Translations under genes and position numbers: made by a program
Part shown: positions 23,452-35,074 of the stretch, piece after piece
Layout of the letters: every line of letters starts with the position of its first letter
Numbering within the stretch: the stretch's first letter is position 1
NCBI RefSeq assembly: GCF_000264995.1
Contig: NW_006767439.1
Location: 1,363,512-1,427,511 of the forward strand
DNA length: 64,000 bases
Origin: Punctularia strigosozonata HHB-11173 SS5
Lineage: Eukaryota > Basidiomycota > Agaricomycetes > Corticiales > Punctulariaceae
Direction: 5' to 3'
The notes under the pieces: generated by a model
What the model was told of the DNA's origin: nothing
Seen by the model: only the letters and a program-made list of their open reading frames with translations
Databases searched by the model: none

Positions 23452-24393
23452 GGCCTCCCCCATTTACGTTTTTCCGCTTCCTTGACTTCGCTTACGTCTC
23501 ATGGGGGTCCACATGCGATGGCATCCTTCTACTTGTATGCAACGTGCACGGGTACGGAATACCCAATACTATCGCTGCGGCAGTTATGAATGGACTTGAT
23601 CATTTGATCATTGTCCGCGCGATGGCGTATCGGACAGATACTGGCGGTCCATTGATCTGCTGATCCACGTCTAGGAAGGCGAATGTTGACAAAACGTCCG
23701 ACTTTAGCTCGCAAGCGTACTAGTGCGGTGGTGACCAGAACCTGGTCTGAACGACGAGTACGCCCGTACGACACAAGCGTTTTCCCTGCTTCCGATATTG
23801 ATCGTCAGGTCTGTCACCCTTTAGAAAGATTCCGTCGACCATTTAATCAGTCTGCTCCTTCCGGTTCGCCGCGGTCCGTACGGTTCGGCCCTGATACGGA
23901 AGGAGGTGCTCCGACTCCTGCTCACTGAGCCTAGCTTCATCGCTCCGTATTCAGACCTTACTCAAGCAAGGTCATGTGCGTACGATTTCATGGGCGGCAT
24001 TCACGCCACGCATGTCATGCGGCAACCTATTGCCATACATTATGCGTCTTCCTTCCCGATGTTTCTCCTTCGCTCACTTGTGCTCGCCAGTACGTATGTC
24101 ATGCTCCGCTCATTGCATTGGACCAGAACAAGGTCTGGGATACCGGATTCCGGGATCCAGAGGATCACTGGCTCGTCGATGACGCCTTTCCGGTGTTGAA
24201 GGAATGCACCGTCCTCCGGAATTCATCACCTGACGGACCACGTAGCACCTCTTATTGCAAGGTGAGCCTAGGTCGGATACTGTTAACTACTCCTTCATTC
24301 ACGCGATATTGCTCCAGCAGCGGTTCTCGGAACCGTAACCACCATGGCATAAAGACCAATGGTATGAGTTCATGTTCTCCGCTATCAGGCGCC
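23452..24393. other. Intergenic upstream of the aldose epimerase
   Basis: 942 bp. The open frame 23974-24501 (+) overlaps the first epimerase exon in another frame and has no recognised domain. I see no supported gene. Confidence 0.45.
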
Positions 24394-26074
24394 ATGCGTC
24401 TATCTATTCTTGCCTGCCTGTCCGTTGTCCGGGGCGCTTTGGCTGCTGAATGGGTGCGTTATTTTATGTGGCTTACGGAGCGCCTACATATTTACATTTG
24501 AAGTCTAGCCGTTCGACATCACCACAATCACCGCCACGGATGGCTCCATAACAGCGAGATTTGTCTCGCTCGGAGCTACTATGACTGAACTCTGGGTGAA
24601 CGACAAGTTCGGAAAGCAAAGAGACGTCATCTTGGGATACGACGACAACGTAAGTCCTGCCACAAACCACGATGAATTTCATTCTGAACCTGTGATGCCA
24701 GTCTCAGCTTCTGTATGATCCTGCACATCCGGTCTTCAACCCCGTTGTTGGGAGGTACGATGACGTTCTCGGTACATTGATCGCGCTCAAATCTCCTCAG
24801 ATACGCCAACCGCATCAAGAACGGTACGTCGATTCAAATGGATTGTTTCGCATCGTGATGTCGCTCAGAACAGTTCTACCCTGATAACAGGAACGTTCTC
24901 GATGCCCATCACGAAAGACGCACAGCCGGACGAGCCAGGAGTTTATCACATTACGACGAATGATCATGATGGTACGTACATTGGCGTTTTACCGCGTCAA
25001 CCCAGCGCTTACAGGCGATCAGGTGCGGACACCTTGCACGGTGGGATATACGGGTGGGATCGACGAACCTGGACAATTGTCGAGAAAACCAGTAGCAGCG
25101 TGACATACATTCATTACGACCAAGGGGATGAAGGATTTCCAGGTATTGTCATCACAACGGTATGCGACTTCTTTGTATCCTCAGCACCACATCTATGCGA
25201 CTGACGAGTTTCATGTCAGGCTACGCACTCCGTGCATAACGGCGGGAGACTTCAGACAACTGTGCATGCTAACGCAAGCGAGCTTACACCCATCATGACG
25301 ACGCAGCACGTCTACTGGTGACTGTTCAGTGAAGGGGTTTTTCCGAGGCTTCGCTCACGCGGTTGGTATATAGGAACCTCGATGCATTCCAGGGCAGTGA
25401 AGACATACTCGACCACACTTTGCATGTCGACGGCTCGAAGGTCGTCGCCGTCGACAGCAACGCTATTCCGACAGGATCATTTATCAACGTGACTGGCTCT
25501 CCCTTCGACTTTAGAACGACGCAGAAGATAGGAGCGAGGTGGAATGAGACGATCAATCTCTGTGGCGAAGGTGAGTTTGTGGATGTTGTTGGTCTTACGT
25601 CCAAAGTCGAGCACCGATGGCCATGGTTAGGATGTCAGGGATACGACAGCTGTTGGATATACGATCATGCGGAGGATCAGAAAGCAGGGGTGACACTATC
25701 AAGTGACGTCTCCGGAATAAGGTGGGCAGTAGTATCTCTCGTCCGGTGCATCATTTTGTTGAACTGGGTCTTCCGTGTTAGACTCGATATCACGACAAAT
25801 CAGCCTGCTGTTCAAGTTTATACGGCATACTGGTTTGACACTCCGCGAAAAGTAGTACATGGTGGCCCTTCGCTAAATTACACTAGCTGGTCCGCGGTAG
25901 CAATCGAGCAAGAAGGATATATCGACGCAATCAACACCCCGGAGTGGAATGTAGATCAAATCTGTGAGTATTCGAATTAAGCGAACTCCGGCTCTGATAA
26001 CTTATGCACTACCAGATGGACCAGGCAAGGATTTTGAGTGGAGCGCAACGTATAAGTTCTCAACATTCACTTGA
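24394..26074 (+). CDS. Secreted aldose 1-epimerase (galactose mutarotase family)
   Basis: Eleven exons: 24394-24453, 24509-24649, 24702-24754, 24801-24823, 24891-24971, 25023-25159, 25220-25317, 25374-25570, 25631-25721, 25782-25963 and 26016-26074; 373 residues. The start at 24394 gives a signal peptide MRLSILACLSVVRGALA. Family landmarks appear only after splicing: VSLGATMTELWV, DVILGYDD, NPVVGRYANRIKNGTF, GADTLHGGIYGWDRRTW (conserved His), THSVHNGG, TQHVYWNLDAF and a late Glu in SAVAIEQE. Mutarotases interconvert alpha and beta anomers of hexoses. Secreted fungal versions probably work on sugars released outside the cell. One exon is only 23 nt. It is tail-to-tail with the minus-strand P450, 88 bp apart. 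Confidence 0.93.
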
Positions 26075-26162
26075 AGTTATTACGTAGATATTGCACACCT
26101 GTGTTTCCATGTGTTTTGATTGTAGCCTACAGGTATGGACCAGCCCAACGTCAACTGAGCGT

Positions 26163-28459
26163 CTACAACCGGTGCACTTTGAGAGGTAGCTGAACGCCTT
26201 CGCTTTCTCTCCCTCGTATCTTCGGCTTCACCGTGTTGCCACCAAGATGATAGAAGTCAAGGGGCATTCCAGCATCTTCGAAACGGAACCGCAGCAGCAT
26301 GACGCTGACAACAATCTGTGCGCCTGGGTTAGCATACTGTGCACGACATCCACAGGAACACAGACTTGAAGTTCCGTCAGTGCTAGGTAGAGCAGTCAGT
26401 ATGAACGTCGGTAAATCAAAAGATAATGTACTCACCGAAAATTCGACCCAGGCAGACTTTTGGTCTACGAATGCCGAAGTTCCGCCAGTATCAATATTGA
26501 ATTCGTAAGGACGCTCATGCGACGCACCCATCGCCGAAGGTCAAGGTGTGGTCCTGAGCCCTGATTGAAAGTGCGCCTTCAGGCAAGCCATTGGGCTCGA
26601 CCCAGCGTTCAGGACGGAATACTTGAGCATCGTCTCCCCATAGCTGAGGATCCACATTGATACCATCTCGGACTGGGATATTGATAGCCTGTCCTGCCTT
26701 GACATGAACATGAGTCAAATCGGTGCCCAAAATGGGGTACTGCAACGGAATCACGTCGTCTTGCTCAGCCTGCAGATGGTCAGATATGGAGTTACACTCG
26801 ATAGGGAGCCCTAAAATCCCCACAACGCGACTTATCACCATCAAAACGGCCTTCAGCCGCAGCGTCTCACGCGTACAGGCCTCAAGGTACGGCAGCGTGT
26901 TCGGATTGGACAGATCTTGAAAGTTAGGCTGTCTACCGTTCCTGCGTTCGAAATCGAGCAATTCCTGACGTAGTTTGTCTTGAATGCGAGGCTGACGAGC
27001 CAGCTCAAGGAGCATTTCCTACGGAAGCAAATCAGTCAGCGAAGCATTTCCCATATCGACTTGACACGCACTGATATCATATTAGCCACCGTTTCTGAGC
27101 CTGCAAAGAGTATTCCGATGATCTTGTAGGCTTTTCGTGAGGATACGGGTGAACACTATAGACGCTGCTCGTGTACCTGCGCAATGGCTTCGGGACCCGT
27201 CAACCCGGCTTGGGGACCTCCTCTACTTTGCCCATCTGCGGAAGATCCGCATGAGATCGTATTGCTATGACGAAGGCGTGGAGGCGAACCGAGGAGTTTG
27301 AGGATCTTTGCATCCATGCGCGAGCTCCCAAGCCCTTCCCGCAGAACACGATACGCTATACCACCCAGCTCAAGCTGCAACTCATCGGCCCATCGTTTCA
27401 TCGGGGTAGGTATAAGATTGAGAAGACGAGGAAACTTTGAGACCAGAGCTCCAAAGAGTGTTGTAATCACAGTGGGGCCATCGTCCGCATCGGGGGCGTT
27501 AGTGAATCTCTGTAGTAGCTCGGGTATGATGGGTTCCGTCGCACTGCAGTTGTACGCAAACATGGTCATGCTGATGGCGTCCATTCTAACATGTATGTTA
27601 GGATCCCGTTGCGAATTATTATCATGAGAGTACGCACGTCATCACATGGATCGTAGCCGCGATGTCGAATGCGGATGATTTCTTCCCGTCCAGCATTGTT
27701 TCCCACTTATCCACAAGCTGGCGTCCAACCATTGAGCACGGGAGCACAACGACGTGGTACTGATGGCACACCGTACCTGATATGCTAGATCGTAGAAAAT
27801 ATGCGAGACCTCTTCGACGGACTGATTACTTGATATTATCACATGAGCATTAGACACGTCAGTAAAACACCGTGGATTCACTGACGAGAAGGCAGGGTTG
27901 AGCATCCGTCTCTGTCTCTTGTGTTCCTCTCCTATGGGCGAGTGTTACAGGACTTAACAGTAACGGACGCTCGACACCAGAAGCGTACCTTCTGCACAGA
28001 ACAACCCGTTTCCGAACTGCAATATAGTTTGTAACAAGACAGAAGCTAGCATGAAGAACTGACCCATGACTCGAGTACAATCCTATCAATCTCAGGACGA
28101 GGAAAGTTTGATGCGTTCTTCGTCAAAACGTAAGATGCTCCTTTCGGGTCTCCCATGATGAGCAACGGCTCCTGAGCAGTCATATGCTTAGCTCATTTTC
28201 GGGAACGCTTTCAGTTGCGTACCAGCAAGGGCCCGCGCAGCTTGTATGTGCACCCGTAGCGGTGCGTCCACCGGCTGTATCGAGTACCGACGCGCGCTTT
28301 GCGGACATCCAGGCTATGTCCAGCGAGGAAGCTAGGAACAGGTGGCTGAGGAAGGTCCTTCAAGCTCCATACGTATCCCAGGTGCCGACGTATTGAGCTC
28401 AGAGCAAGTAGACCACACGCGATAGCTATCGCAGGCTTAATAAGGGCGAGAGAGTCCAT
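26163..28459 (-). CDS. Cytochrome P450 (minus-strand member of a divergent pair)
   Basis: Twelve exons: 28223-28459, 28064-28171, 27989-28016, 27777-27931, 27638-27717, 27177-27585, 27072-27122, 26839-27018, 26528-26769, 26436-26464, 26366-26382 and 26163-26315; 562 residues. An N-terminal hydrophobic anchor is followed by the proline-rich hinge DLPQPPVPSFLAGHS. Conserved elements: FCAEGEEHKRQRRMLNPAF, I-helix AGSET (346-350), K-helix ETLR (407-410), FRPERW, and the heme loop FGDGPKVCLGRIF (Cys501). The heme loop exists only after removing the intron 26465-26527. The following exon is 17 nt and supplies ALTELQ. Microsomal monooxygenase; substrate unknown. Confidence 0.9.
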
Positions 28460-29020
28460 GGTGGAAGAAAGGACAACGCATGCAGCTGCCACGGTAGCTC
28501 AAAGGGTGGTACAGTCATGTTGTATCCATTCGTAAAGCAGTCCCAATGCCAAATGGGATAAATACGACGGACTGAGCAAGCTCAGGTGGGGGCAAAGCTG
28601 GGAAGTAGGCGCAGCGATTGCCGCAGGTTGCGTCCAATCAATTGGCTTGGGCCGGCACTGCTCGCGGCTTGATCGGCATCTGCTCTGTGGCGTATTCAAA
28701 TGGAGGTTGGATGTGAGCGAAGAGGCGTTAGGCTAGGTTGACCTCCATATGCAGTACTGAATAGCAGTCCCAGAAGTCCATCATGCAGTCCATCATGCAG
28801 TCCGTCTTCTGTTTCGCTCGATGCAGGACTGCAGCGGGCCTTTTCCAACCTTCTCGGCAATTACATAATTAAGACGCGTGGAGTACGTTCGTGTTCGTTG
28901 CTCGTGGTGGCAAGCAAGTGACCCGTCGACATTAGCGTTCGCCGCTGCGTGATTTCTTATCATCTTCTCTATCCCTCCCCCGCTAGGCTCTACCACGAAA
29001 CAATATCTCGCTGGACTGGA
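28460..29020. promoter_or_regulatory. Shared divergent promoter of two cytochrome P450 genes
   Basis: 561 bp between the start codons of two divergent P450 genes, so the pair may be co-regulated. It contains a short direct repeat of CAGTCCATCATG near 28780-28800. No clear TATA box or binding site was recognised. Confidence 0.5.
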
Positions 29021-31209
29021 ATGATTGTGCATTTCGACAGTGGTCTTTTACGCCTCTGGATCGTCGTCTTCTCGTTTGGTGTCTTCGTAGTGGCGCTAAA
29101 GTGGGCTAGAACTCAGCGAGCGCAAGCCTTAGCTCTACCTCCAGGACCTATCGGACACTGGTTGTACGGCTTGAGGCCAAATCCAGCAGGGTGAGTGCTC
29201 CTCATTCAGTAACACTGCGTCAGGGGTTTGAACGATATGCAGCTTATGGCGTCAGTTTGCCGAATGGACGGAGATTTATGGACCCGTGTTCTCCTATCGT
29301 CACGGAAGTCAAGTCGTCGTCGTAGTGGGGCGCTACCAGGTACGCCAGCTGAGCTGGATACCATTCCGTGTAGTCACATTCTCTCGAACAAATCAGGCTG
29401 CGGTGGAAATAATGGAGAAGCATGGCGCTGTCCTATCTGACCGCCCACGCACCGTTGCAGCAGGCGAAGTGCTATCTGGCGGTATGCGCCCTCTGCTTAC
29501 CCGTGCAGGTGACAGGCTTCGCAAGATACGGCGTGCGCTGCACACACACATGCAGTACGGCACGTCCGCAGCGTACTCGCCGATCCAGTTTGAAAATGCG
29601 AAGAACCTAGTTTTGGATATAATGCAGCGGCCCGATGACCATATCAACCACGCGCGCAGGTATGTGCTAACCTACTGTTAGTGATTAAAGGATAGCCCGC
29701 ATTGAGTTTCTGCAAGGTATGCTGCGTCGGTTGTGATGACCATCACGTATGGCAAGACGACTCCCACATCCTACTCAGACCCTGAAGTACAGCGCGTGAT
29801 ACGGTGGGTTGTGATTTCATTAAGACGACATAGGGGTCATTCTGACGCTTCTTGTACAAGGTGCCTCTCACGTATCGGCCAAGCAGTAACACCAGGGCGC
29901 TACCTGGTCGACAGCTACCCAGCCCTTCGGTACGTACCCGGATATCTGCGCCAATTGAAGGCATGGCATCGCGAGGAAATGGAACTTTTCTGGGGGCAGG
30001 CACAGAATGTGCGACAGAAGATGGTAAGCAGGCAGCGGTGCGTCGTCTGACGCGTGTAGTTCAGCTTTGTTGCATCCATTAGACTCGAGGCGAAGGACAA
30101 CCGTGTTTCGTCACGTACTTGATGGAGAACCAGCGAAACTATCAGCTGTCTGATAATGAACTCGCCTATCTGGCAGGCGGTATGTTCGGAGCCGGCTCGG
30201 ACACGGTAAGCTGATCCTTGGTTTTCCAACGAGGACAGGTTTCGTCCAGTATCATGACCACACCTGTAGACGGCGGCTGCTATCAGCTTTGTCATAATGG
30301 CTGCAGCGCTTCATCCGGATGCCCAGGCCTGTGTGCAGTCAGAGATCGATTCTGTGGTAGGTCCCGACAGGAGTGAGCCAAACCAGATTATACTAGATTA
30401 TCACATCATTACTCACTTGGTATACCCTAGTCCCGGACTTCAGCGATGAAGATTCGCTGCCTCGGTTGAGGGCCTTCATCATGGAGGTACTTCGATGGCG
30501 CCCAGTTAGTATAGGAGGTGAGTAAATGTGCTGCATGGTCACATGGAAGGAACTCACAGAAAACATGTCGAGGTTTTGCACATCGGGCGACGGAAGACAT
30601 AATTTGGGTAGGGATTCTCTGGTGTAGTCGAACGTGACTGAATTAAACTCTCGTTAGAATCGATACCGTATACCTGCTGGGGCAACGGTCATAGGAAATC
30701 ACTGGTGAATAGAACATGTGCGATTAAACGCCAACGTACTCACTGCTATCGGATGCTAGGAGCATCGCGCACGACCCCGACATGTTCAAAAATCCGGATA
30801 CGTTCGATCCGCAGCGGTGGTTCACGAACGGAGAGCCGTCATTGAGCGACGCCAGAATCTTCACATTCGGGTTCGGGAGGAGGTAAGTCCTGTGTTCCGT
30901 CCCTCTGTTGCACGTGTTTCGTCCTGATGTACCGCAGGGTCTGTCCTGGGCAACATATTGCTAACAGGTGCTCGCGTATAGACTTTGGTATGCGACATGT
31001 CCGTGCTGACTCACGCGACGTGTTCTGGCAGATCCGTGTTCATCACCGCTGCGATGCTCCTATGGTCGTTCACTATCAGCGAGGATCCATGCAGGCCTAT
31101 CGATTCGATGGCGATGACAGACAGTGCGAACGTGCACCCGCTGCCGTTCTTCGCCAAGTTCCATCCGAGGCGAGATAATCTGCGGGAATTTGTTCAGACA
31201 CCGACGTAG
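29021..31209 (+). CDS. Cytochrome P450 (plus-strand member of a divergent pair)
   Basis: Thirteen exons: 29021-29190, 29243-29339, 29397-29659, 29717-29803, 29861-30023, 30083-30205, 30270-30372, 30431-30517, 30573-30607, 30658-30704, 30760-30882, 30938-30967 and 31032-31209; 501 residues; every junction in phase. N-terminal membrane anchor and PPGPIGHWLYG hinge. I-helix AGSDT (297-301), K-helix EVLRWRP, FDPQRW, and heme loop FTFGFGRRVCPGQHIANR with Cys435. Exons of 30, 35 and 47 nt surround the heme site. The plan resembles mushroom P450s of the CYP64-like (clan 52/53-type naming uncertain) group; I do not assign a subfamily. Substrate unknown. Confidence 0.92.
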
Positions 31210-32788
31210 GGATAACAAATCATGACTCAAATATAACGCGAACGAGCGTCACGACATCGAACTCGTTAGTTTTCTATATATTCAAACCTTATGCAGGTGA
31301 AGAATGCAGGTTTACCGCGATTGTGACCTTCTCAAATGTCGCGCTACGAGTTCGTTCACGAGTATTTACCCGCACCGCACACCAACTATGGGCAGACTTG
31401 TCGCCACGTGTGTCTTGATTGCGAATAGCAAGAGCACGCGGAAGCTACTGCTGATAAGCCTACGTGATTGAGTCCGACGAAGGCTAGCCCGCCTCTGGTA
31501 AGTGGAAGAGTACGATGATTCCTCAGTCACAACCATCTCTGGAACGGCGCGCTTCAGCACGCTCAATCCTTTTTTCGAGAGGCCCATGCAAAACCTCAAG
31601 GTTAACGAACAAAAGACCGGTTAGCCTTCCCCGTTTTTGAGCTGGCAACGCATCGTTATCTCGGCGCAGCACGTATCGAAGAATGGCATCACGACTCATG
31701 GATTCTTGACGTGTAGCTCGCGAACCGAGGACCAATCCATGGAAAAGTCCCGCATTCCCATGTCCCGGTCGTACCAGCGCTCGTACCCCCCTCCAAGGCT
31801 AAGGCCATGATACTAGATCGCGAGAGGAAGGTAGCGATGCTGTGGAAGCTAGGCAGGACACCACACACCGTCGTCCCTGTAGAAGGTAATCGAGTGGCTT
31901 CACCAAGGGGTCGGTCCACCCCAATGAACGGTCACTATCGGGGAGTTCGAGTAAATCGAGAGGGTCGATTCAGGCAACACATCACAGTGCGATGCAAAGA
32001 GTTGCCAAGCCATGCCCGAGAGTGTGGCGCAGTCAGAGCACGAGGATTTTGAGCAAGGGCTAGAGCCAGGTTCGGAATCGCGGAGAGCTTGAGAACATTG
32101 CAGAGAGCTGGGTATGTAACCTCACCGCGCCTGGGCCCTAAACAGGGACTGCCGCACATGCCACAGTGGCGAAGATAATATCACGCCAGAGGAGGCAGAC
32201 TTGGGTCAAAGCCTGTGGCCAACCTGCAACCAAGGAGCATGAAGACCCATACATATATGCTCCATGCTTTGCAGCAGATCAAACAAAATATTCATTCGTT
32301 CTCGAGGGCCTTCCAAGGATCTTTCATCCTCGTAGTCTTCGAGATGACAGGGCCACGACAGGCAATGGCCTTCCTCAAGCTCGAGCAGGGTGGTGGGCGA
32401 GCGCGAAGAACAGCGAACTCGTCACAGATATGCACTGGATATGCCCCATGTTACGCTACAGATCCATCATGCGGGCCGACCTGTCCCCTGGAAGTACGTC
32501 TAACAAGTGCGTGTAATCGTCTGGGGGACCGGGGCATCATGAGCAGTGAGAACGACTAGAGCTCCGTCAAGTCGGGCCGCATCACGTACACGTACGTCAT
32601 GCAACGAGCTAGCGGTCATGCTGCATAGTTAATCTGGGGACCATCTTTCACAGCTAAACTCAGAACGATAGACACTGGCGCCAACACGCGTTCAGCAAGC
32701 CGGTGCATGCCGAGTAGAGGTAGGGGTCCCCTGGCTCCACATGACATCGATGTCGCCGTTGGCTTGTTCGTGTTTCGTGGTTCTGTAC
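31210..32788. other. Gene-free stretch upstream of the MITE/transposase block
   Basis: About 1.6 kb. Short open frames are present on both strands, but none has a recognisable domain or plausible splice partners. I see no gene here. Confidence 0.5.
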
Positions 32789-32790
32789 TA

Positions 32791-33036
32791 CTGTAATTTT
32801 ACGACCTTAGGTTCGGTCCGCCCTCGGGGGGACAGGGGACAGCTGCAAGTTCGGGCCCGTGGGAAGTTCGCAAACTGACTGTAGTCAGTGTGCAGTATTC
32901 TCACAGTAGGAAATACAATTCCCACGGTCAGTTCAAGGCCTGGATATTGGTGGCGGGACAGGGGACAACACGGGAAATTAGGTTCAGTTCAGGTTGCCAG
33001 GGGACAGGGGACGAACCTAAGGTCGTAAAATTACAG
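32791..33036 (+). mobile_element. 246-bp MITE, copy 1, with TA target duplication
   Basis: Terminal inverted repeats of about 25 bp begin CTGTAATTTTACGACCTTAG at 32791 and end with the exact reverse complement at 33036. TA dinucleotides flank both ends (32789-32790 and 33037-33038), the target duplication of Tc1/mariner-type elements. The interior repeats GGGGACAGGGGACA near both ends and has no ORF. A second copy, inverted, lies at 63161-63405. The element ends 7 bp before the transposase start codon at 33044. Confidence 0.95.
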
Positions 33037-33043
33037 TACCGAT

Positions 33044-34174
33044 ATGCCTGGCAATCGTCGACACATTTCTTCAGACATAAAAGAGCTCATAGTCAGCCTC
33101 GTCTCGCGAGGCTATAAACCAGAGAAGGTCGCGGAAATCACACAATGCAGTCGGAGGACGGTTTTCCGAGTGTGGTCGTTGGCATGTAACACGGGCAAGG
33201 TGGAAAACAAGCCTTTTCAAGCTGGTAGACCTCGTATCTTGAATGGATTGGACTGCGCGGTAGGTGCTGATACTTGATATGTCCATTGCTCACAAAAATG
33301 CCAGTTCATCGAAGGTTGCCTAGAGCGTCAACCGGACATGTATCTCGAAGAACTGCAACACGAATTGTTTGAGCTACGCCAAGTGTCTGTATCCACTGAC
33401 ACCATATCCCGGACTCTCAAGCATAGAGGATGGACATGCAAGGGTGTAAGTCAATCATTGCCTCCATTGTACCACCCTCTTACCTGGCATTGTACAGATC
33501 TCTCGAACAGCGATAGAGCGAAACGAAGAACATCGCGCAATGTATCAAATACGCATGGCGCAGCACTACCACGCGGAGCAGCTTGTATTTGTTGACGAAT
33601 CGGCATTCAACAAGCGCACTGTGATGCGCCGAAAGGGATGGGCACCGTCCGGTCACAGAGCCCGACGGAGCGACTGGTTCATTCGTGGCCGGAGGTATTC
33701 GATTCTACCTGCTCTCTGGCTCGGGGGCATACTCCATCTTGATGTTCAAGAGCGCTCATACACTGCCGCTCTCTTCAACGAGTTCATCCGTGGTCTCCTT
33801 GATGAAATGGAGCCGTTCCCTAACCCGAAGTCAGTAATCGTGATGGACAACGCGTCCATCCACAAGTCTGAGGCTCTCAGAGACTTAGTTGAAGCACGGT
33901 AAGTGGGTCAGCCTTGTTCCCGCTACACAGGGCCTTACTAGAGTGTAGTGGTATGCGCATCGAGTTCTTACCCCCTTACTCGCCTGACTACAACCCAATC
34001 GAAGAGTTCTTTTCCGCGATGAAGGCCTCATTACGGCGTAATCTGGATGTTGTCCGAGCTGAGCTTGCGGGCGACCATGCTTGCGATCCGTATCGTGTTA
34101 TTTGGGAGGCCGTATTCGAGGCTGGATCCCCAGAGAATGCGGAGGGATGGTTTAGGCACTCCGGATATGTGTAG
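33044..34174 (+). CDS. Tc1/IS630-type DDE transposase, apparently intact
   Basis: Exons 33044-33259, 33305-33445, 33498-33898 and 33949-34174; 327 residues; all introns GT-AG. The N-terminal helix-turn-helix reads SRGYKPEKVAEITQCSRRTVFRVW, followed by a second DNA-binding segment with TDTISRTLKHRGW. The catalytic triad is complete: D152 (FVDESAF), D236 (VIVMDNASIHK) and E271 (YSPDYNPIEEFFSAMK), with 34 residues between the last two (DD34E). I could not find terminal inverted repeats of its own around it. It may be a mobile element whose ends I missed, a domesticated gene, or the source of activity for the adjoining MITE. Confidence 0.9.
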
Positions 34175-35074
34175 CGCATCAACATACCATGCTTTCTCGA
34201 CTTCACGATACTGCAGCATCGCACAGCAGCACTATCGGACCCCCGTACACGCCCCACAGGTCGGCTTCTTTTCGTCAGCGGCATGCGTCGGCTTGCCTAA
34301 TGAGCGTTGTCGTCAGTGTCTATCGTTCTGAGTTTAGCTGCAAGGCTGCGGTCAGTTTCGAACGAGAGAACGCTGGATGGATCCGATGGATCTCAGTAGT
34401 CTTGAGGATATAGCTCGCACGCCACACGAAAAAGGCTCGGATAAATGCGGATCTCACAACCTCGATTCACATCGATATCGTGTCCAGCGACTCCCTGCTG
34501 CTTTGCGGGTCGAAGGGAATGGATCTAGAATCGCGAGCGGCGAGCAACACATTCGCGAACCTGACACTATGAGACGTAAGAATACTTACACCTTAGCGCA
34601 ACGTATCGATGGACGATACCGTACTGCTCGAAGGCTACGGTCGAAAAGGGTTATCTGACGCCTCTCCGCGCGCCTCTCTGATGCATCTGTCAAACGGCTC
34701 CTTTAACGCCTATTCTTGGTCACCCTCCAGTCAAATTCGAGGGGATTCGAAGGCGGCGCATAGCCGGTACCTTGCGGTCGCAGGCTCAGTACCTCCCACG
34801 CTGGCGTTCTTTAACAAATACCCCGTCTCCTTATGCCGTAGGGACCACTCTACTCCACCTTCCGCTCGACGACCGACTGGGTGACACTTGGGGCGGCATT
34901 CGAAAAGCTCATATGTCGCTATGGCACGATGCTCGGTGTTGCATGTGCGTCTCCTCCGCCACATGACTCCAGAGCCGTCACTGGCGGCTTCTCTTCGCCA
35001 CTTCCTCGACGTATAAAATTGACCATGGAACGCGAGTATGGAGTTGTGCCGAGGTAGAAGTCTCATCGAACAGG
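34175..35074. other. Intergenic between transposase and GH25 gene
   Basis: 900 bp. No supported gene. The last 65 bp hold the likely GH25 core promoter with GTATAAAATT at 35011-35020. Confidence 0.5.
35011..35020 (+). promoter_or_regulatory. Probable TATA box of the GH25 gene
   Basis: GTATAAAATT lies 64 bp before the GH25 start codon, a normal distance for a fungal TATA box. Confidence 0.6.

Noticed and set aside
23974-24501. 175-codon plus-strand frame upstream of the epimerase
   Set aside because: No recognisable domain. It overlaps the well-supported first epimerase exon in another frame.
35025-35057. Ten-codon upstream ORF before the GH25 start
   Set aside because: It begins only 5 bp after the probable TATA box, so it is likely upstream of the transcription start.
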